Assembly (NCBI GenBank): GCA_002400415.1
Contig: DGQP01000005.1
Coordinates: 406,266 to 470,265, forward strand
Reading direction: 5' to 3'
Origin: Chitinophagaceae bacterium UBA4411
GTDB taxonomy: Bacteria > Bacteroidota > Bacteroidia > Chitinophagales > Chitinophagaceae
DNA length: 64,000 nucleotides
Shown here: positions 60,711-64,000 of the stretch, one piece after another
Layout: every line of letters starts with the position of its first letter
How positions within the stretch are numbered: the first letter of the stretch is position 1
Program-made: the position numbers and the translations under genes
Notes under the pieces: model-generated
What the model was told of the DNA's origin: nothing
The model's database searches: none
Seen by the model: only the letters and a program-made list of their open reading frames with translations

Positions 60711-61153
60711 TATTATTATCGGGTTTTTCCTGTTTGCACCTGCAGGCACAAAAAGATACTTCTGTTCCTTCAGAAGATAAGATAAATATGATCTGCCATT
60801 ATAATATAGAGAAGGATGCGGAGGTTGATCTTACTGTTTGGAAGAAATACCTGGAGGATCATTTTGAACCTGATTCATTGGCCATGGATTCAATACCAGC
60901 AGGCTCTTATAAAATATCAGTCCGGATGATCATTGACAGGGAAGGAAGGGTCAGCGTTGCCGGTATAGTGGATGATCCGGGTTTTAGCCTTGGTCAGCGG
61001 TTAAAAAAGATTATTGAAGATTATCCGGGAAGATGGAAGCCCGCAGAGCAAAATGGAAGGAAAGTAAAAAACTATCGCATTCAGCCTGTAATATTCGTGG
61101 TGGAAGAAGAAAAAACTTGTATTACGGAACCTTCGCCGGGACTTACGCTTTAA
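60695..61153 (+). CDS. Small exported TonB-C domain protein
   Basis: 152 residues with a signal peptide (MRFFILLLSGFSCLHLQAQ) and a C-terminal TonB-like domain (about 50-140). WKKYLEDHFEPDSL, AGSYKISVRMIIDREGRVSV, PAEQNGRKVKNYRIQPVIFV run parallel to the C-terminus of the TonB at 7086. There is no inner-membrane helix, so it cannot take energy from ExbB/ExbD directly; a periplasmic regulator or scaffold is possible. Its start codon is buried in a terminator-like hairpin. Its 3' end overlaps the convergent synthase gene by 11 bases. Confidence 0.8.
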   Translation: MRFFILLLSGFSCLHLQAQKDTSVPSEDKINMICHYNIEKDAEVDLTVWKKYLEDHFEPDSLAMDSIPAGSYKISVRMIIDREGRVSVAGIVDDPGFSLGQRLKKIIEDYPGRWKPAEQNGRKVKNYRIQPVIFVVEEEKTCITEPSPGLTL

Positions 61154-61898
61154 CCGGGATAGAATGAACCGCATCACTCATCTCTTTGATCAGGGAGGCA
61201 TCTTTTTCAATGGCGTTGCCCACCACAATTACATCCGCACCGGCTTTGCAGTTCAGGTAGGCTTTTTCCGGTTCAATGATACCGCCACCCACGATCAATG
61301 GCACTTCAATATGTTTGGCCACTGCTTCGATCATGCTTTCGGTGATAGCTCTTTTAGCACCACTGCCGGCATCCATGTAGATCAGTTTCATACCCAGCAT
61401 TTCACCCGCCATTGCGGTACACATGGCAATTTCATTTTTATCAGCCGGAACGGGAGCTGCATTGCTGATATAAGAAACAGTGGTGGGAGCTCCGCCATCC
61501 ACCACGATATACCCGGTAGGCATAATCTCCAGGCCGCTCTTTTTTACGAAGGGAGCAGAGACCACATGTTGCCCGATCAATAATTCAGGATTGCGGCCCG
61601 ATATCAGCGAGAGGTATAATAAAGCATCCGCGTATTTGCTCACCTGGGAAGGGCTTCCGGGAAAAAGAATGACCGGGATATCACAACTCTTTTTAATATG
61701 CTGCACACATTCATCCAGGTGGTTCGAAATAACGAGGCTGCCGCCTACCAGCAGGTAATCCACTTTGGCGGTAACAGAAAGGTCAACCAATTCATCCAAT
61801 ACCAAACTGTTCACCTTGTCGGGGTCAATCAGTACAGCAAAGGATTTTTTCCCCTGCTTCTTCTTTTCTGATAAGGAATGGTAAATTGTTGACTTCAT
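61143..61898 (-). CDS. Geranylgeranylglyceryl phosphate synthase family protein (PcrB/GGGPS)
   Basis: 251-residue TIM-barrel prenyltransferase. Family motifs: KSFAVLIDPDKVNSLVLDEL, VDYLLVGGSLVI, PVILFPGSPSQVSKYADALL, LISGRNPELLIGQHV, YIVVDGGAPTTVSYI, MDAGSGAKRAIT and PLIVGGGI. These bind glycerol-1-phosphate and the prenyl diphosphate. The family makes archaeal ether-lipid precursors. Bacterial members exist in Firmicutes (PcrB) and Bacteroidota, where the Bacteroidota group is of the GGGP-synthase type. No glycerol-1-phosphate dehydrogenase gene is nearby. The 3' end overlaps the small TonB-C gene by 11 bases. Confidence 0.93.
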   Translation of the reverse strand: MKSTIYHSLSEKKKQGKKSFAVLIDPDKVNSLVLDELVDLSVTAKVDYLLVGGSLVISNHLDECVQHIKKSCDIPVILFPGSPSQVSKYADALLYLSLISGRNPELLIGQHVVSAPFVKKSGLEIMPTGYIVVDGGAPTTVSYISNAAPVPADKNEIAMCTAMAGEMLGMKLIYMDAGSGAKRAITESMIEAVAKHIEVPLIVGGGIIEPEKAYLNCKAGADVIVVGNAIEKDASLIKEMSDAVHSIPVKA

Positions 61899-62075
61899 CC
61901 GGTACCGGTTGGTTCTTGCAAAAATGCGAAAAAAAATCTGTTATTAGTGGATTTTCAGCGGCTTAAAACAGTTTTTAGGTAATTAATTACTTTGTACTTC
62001 CTTATCTGCGAAAATAAACTGTAATACATGCCCCGGGCTCCGTTTTCTCTCTGAGAGCTGGTCAATACAAATGAA
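61899..62075. other. Intergenic region
   Basis: About 180 bases between the synthase start and the end of the DUF2490 gene. AT-rich; no gene seen. Confidence 0.5.
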
Positions 62076-62804
62076 TTATAGCCTGAAATAAGTGGCTAAC
62101 TGAAGTATATGGTTATTGGTAAAAGCAGTTCCCTTCCCGTTGATGTACTGGTTCATATAACCTATTTCAATATCTGATTTTATATTCAGCCGGTAACCCA
62201 TTGCCAGGTATAAACGATTCTGGTCAAAGAATTTTCCGTTCACGTTTGACGTACTGCCAAAGTTGACAAACACTTCGTTTTGTAATGCGGCAAATACACC
62301 TTTTTGAAATGAAGTTTTGTTTGTTAGCGGAAGAATATTGCGGATAAAATACCGGAAACGGTTTGCATAAACTTTCCCGTCGTTTTTAAGCTCGTTATTC
62401 AGTACTATGCTTTTCCCGATGAAACGTTGTTCGATACGGAAGCGGTGACTGGTGAAAATATTTTTTAGTTTATGATTATAAATGAGCTGCTCCCATACAC
62501 GGTGTTCTGGTGCAAAACCCGGCACATTGCTTATAACACGTTTATTACTGATGAATGCATATCCTGCTGTGACGATGATTTTTTTATTGATGTGATAATT
62601 TAAGCCGGTTCTTAGTAATACTGTTTGGATTTGCTTTATTTCATCATTACTTCTTAACTGTACATCGGCATGAATACTTGTTTTCTTACCAACTTTAAGT
62701 GTATTGAATGCAGCCCCCCAGCCCGAGAATTGAGATTGGCCATGAATCATTGTAAAAATGCTTGTTAGCAGGGTAGTAACTAAGAGAAGAATTAGTTTTT
62801 TCAT
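62076..62804 (-). CDS. DUF2490 domain-containing outer-membrane protein
   Basis: 242 residues from the ATG at 62804 (MKKLILLLVTTLLTSIFTMI, a signal peptide ending near HGQS). The long upstream extension of the frame has no protein-like features. The mature part is a beta-barrel of DUF2490 type: WGAAFNTLKVGKKTSIHADV, RTGLNYHINKKIIVTAGYAF, PEHRVWEQLIYNHKL, RFRIEQRFIG, ending QLATYFRL. Function unknown; such proteins are common in Bacteroidota outer membranes. The start is 432 bases from nrdJ, in divergent orientation. Confidence 0.85.
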   Translation of the reverse strand: MKKLILLLVTTLLTSIFTMIHGQSQFSGWGAAFNTLKVGKKTSIHADVQLRSNDEIKQIQTVLLRTGLNYHINKKIIVTAGYAFISNKRVISNVPGFAPEHRVWEQLIYNHKLKNIFTSHRFRIEQRFIGKSIVLNNELKNDGKVYANRFRYFIRNILPLTNKTSFQKGVFAALQNEVFVNFGSTSNVNGKFFDQNRLYLAMGYRLNIKSDIEIGYMNQYINGKGTAFTNNHILQLATYFRL

Positions 62805-63115
62805 ATACGCAAAAAAACAAAATATTCGGGTTATTAAATTTTTATCCTTCTGTAATGGCTGTGTTACGCAACAGACAAGTATTTCGTGATTTGAAACCCG
62901 GCGAAAACCAGTAAAATCAATAGTTTCAATGGTTTTTCCGGCAGAATCCCTTGCTGGGTTTGGCTTTGCGGCCAGGGGGTCAAGTGTTAATAATTTTGTA
63001 ATATATGTGTCTGAATTTTCCAAAAATTTTTTACCCTAAAAGCTGTCAGCAGTTGTGAAAAAATCAGCTAAATCAATACAGTAAAGCACTTGGGGGCGGC
63101 TACCGTTCCTTATCC

Positions 63116-63126
63116 ACACAATGTGT
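63116..63126. promoter_or_regulatory. Palindrome upstream of the nrdJ promoter
   Basis: ACACA-A-TGTGT is a perfect 5-bp-arm inverted repeat, 12 bases above the -33 element. Its ACAC/GTGT ends recall NrdR boxes, but it is shorter than the usual 16-bp box, so NrdR is only a guess. Confidence 0.3.
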
Positions 63127-63137
63127 ATATCTGAAGG

Positions 63138-63168
63138 TTTGAATTTCCGGGTGATAAAAATACTTTCG
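63138..63168 (+). promoter_or_regulatory. nrdJ promoter
   Basis: TTTG (63138-63141), 19-base spacer, TACTTTCG (63161-63168; one mismatch to TAnnTTTG). The spacing is ideal. It predicts transcription starting near 63174, a leader of about 62 bases before the ATG at 63236. Confidence 0.65.
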
Positions 63169-63174
63169 TAATAG

Positions 63175-63192
63175 ACCTCTCGCCAGAGAGGT
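63175..63192 (+). promoter_or_regulatory. Leader stem-loop of nrdJ
   Basis: ACCTCTC (63175-63181), GCCA loop, GAGAGGT (63186-63192): a perfect 7-bp stem at the predicted 5' end of the mRNA. No T-run follows, so it is not a terminator. It may protect the 5' end or regulate translation. Confidence 0.5.
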
Positions 63193-63235
63193 TGGATTGA
63201 AACCAGGACCCAAACCCGTTAAATTTATTCTAGTT

Positions 63236-64000
63236 ATGGCAAATAAGAAGCAGGCATCCGCCGCAAGCGGTTTGCAGTTTAGTCGTCGCTTCACCCGTGA
63301 GGATGTGAATGTATATGACCAGTTCGAGTATGATTACCGCACTTCTGTAATCCGTAATCCATCCGGAGAAGTGGTATTTGAGATGAACAATGTGGAAGTG
63401 CCCAAACAATGGAGCCAGATTGCCACCGATATTTTAGCCCAAAAATATTTTCGCAAAGCAGGAGTGCCACAACCCGATGGCAGTCTTGGGAGAGAAACTT
63501 CAGCCAAGCAGGTTGCACATCGCCTGGCACATTGCTGGAGAGTATGGGGTGAGAGGTATGGCTATTTCGCTGCTGAAAAAGATGCACAGGTGTTTTACGA
63601 AGAGCTTGTGTATTCTATTCTGAACCAGATGTGTGTGCCTAATTCACCACAATGGTTCAATACCGGTCTGCATGAAGTGTATGGTATTACTGGTAAACCC
63701 CAGGGTCACTATTATGTAGATCCCGCAGATGGAGAATTAAAGAAATCACAGAATGCGTATGAACGCCCCCAGCCGCACGCCTGCTTCATCCTGAGTGTGG
63801 ATGATGATTTGGTGAATGAAGGTGGTATCATGGATCTCTGGGTTCGTGAAGCGAGAATCTTCAAATATGGTTCAGGTGTTGGCACTAACTACTCCAACCT
63901 GCGTGGTGCCGGCGAAAAATTAAGTGGTGGCGGAACTTCATCCGGTTTAATGAGCTTTCTTAAGATTGGTGACAGAGCCGCCGGGGCTATTAAATCAGGT
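63236..64000 (+). CDS. nrdJ: Vitamin B12-dependent (class II) ribonucleotide reductase, N-terminal part
   Basis: The first 255 residues; the gene runs off the window. Class II reductase makes deoxyribonucleotides with adenosylcobalamin as radical source and works with or without oxygen. Visible signatures: a start LQFSRRFTREDVNVYDQFEY, then MCVPNSPQWFNTGLHEVYG, the redox-cysteine segment PHACFILSVDDDLVNE, and RIFKYGSGVGTNYSNLRGAG followed by KLSGGGTSSGLMSFLK. The ATG at 63236 gives the usual N-terminus. The PduO-type adenosyltransferase at 56443 supplies its cofactor. The frame is open to the window end. Confidence 0.93.
   Translation, partial: MANKKQASAASGLQFSRRFTREDVNVYDQFEYDYRTSVIRNPSGEVVFEMNNVEVPKQWSQIATDILAQKYFRKAGVPQPDGSLGRETSAKQVAHRLAHCWRVWGERYGYFAAEKDAQVFYEELVYSILNQMCVPNSPQWFNTGLHEVYGITGKPQGHYYVDPADGELKKSQNAYERPQPHACFILSVDDDLVNEGGIMDLWVREARIFKYGSGVGTNYSNLRGAGEKLSGGGTSSGLMSFLKIGDRAAGAIKSG

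Larger units (their letters stand above)
62805..63235. other. Long divergent intergenic region before nrdJ
   Basis: 431 bases. The right part holds the nrdJ promoter, a palindrome and a leader hairpin (listed separately). The left 330 bases show no gene on either strand. I looked for a cobalamin riboswitch but saw no B12-box-like segment. Confidence 0.5.

Noticed and set aside
62805..63235. Possible cobalamin riboswitch upstream of nrdJ.
   Set aside because: No B12-box-like segment or supporting stems were recognised by eye; only a short 7-bp stem-loop is present.

Overview
The window looks like the chromosome of a Bacteroidota bacterium, most likely of the Chitinophagaceae or a close relative. 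Evidence: two PKD-rich proteins with type B type IX secretion (T9SS) sorting domains, each followed by a PorP/SprF gene; an ExbB-ExbD-ExbD-TonB operon; a B12-dependent class II ribonucleotide reductase; several promoters of the Bacteroidota form TTTG-N19-TAnnTTTG; weak or absent Shine-Dalgarno sequences; some TTG starts. No rRNA, tRNA, CRISPR array or intact insertion sequence was found.

Layout. 1-3224: 3' end of a complex I operon (nuoL fragment, nuoM, nuoN). 3292-4569: orphan FtsX/MacB-type ABC permease. 4793-7913: exbB-exbD-exbD-tonB, closed by a strong terminator. 8006-9385: mnmE. 9370-18447: a genomic island of about 9.1 kb inserted in the last codons of mnmE. A tyrosine integrase and an excisionase-like HTH protein sit next to mnmE. 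Then come two paralogous Cys-rich glycine-rich-domain-like genes under a shared phased operator, an unrecognised 303-aa gene convergent with a helical DUF5677-like gene, and an AAA-ATPase/subtilisin pair resembling the IetA/IetS toxin-antitoxin and anti-phage module. The right end repeats the mnmE 3' end (Cys-Ile-Gly-Lys-stop). 18448-19024 is decayed DNA.

19025-37344 and onward is ordinary core and surface biology: a WecA/TagO-like transferase, recG (with no usual start codon at its conserved N-terminus), a PKD/T9SS protein with its PorP/SprF partner, an FAD-linked oxidase, an outer-membrane barrel, a LOG-family protein, a sodium/solute symporter, an O-methyltransferase, a glucosaminidase with LysM domains, hpt, a YfbK-like VWA protein, and dnaJ/grpE. 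37508-50101: an RlmI-like methyltransferase, a mini-protein made only of a signal peptide and a T9SS tag, a peroxiredoxin, a second PorP/SprF plus 1461-aa PKD protein, a lipoprotein, a large MG2-type surface protein, a DinB protein and a YitT protein. 50184-61898: Nif3-like and zinc-ribbon proteins, recN, two tiny membrane proteins, fabI, a DUF2795 protein, two LolD-type ATPases, a PduO-type cobalamin adenosyltransferase, gatC, trpS, a deoxynucleoside kinase, two small TonB-C proteins and an archaeal-type prenylglyceryl-phosphate synthase. 62076-64000: a DUF2490 protein and the start of nrdJ with a well-formed promoter and a stem-loop at the predicted 5' end of its mRNA.

The accessory part worth most attention is the mnmE island. 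It has recognisable boundaries, a plausible defence or addiction module and a regulated cluster of genes I could not assign.
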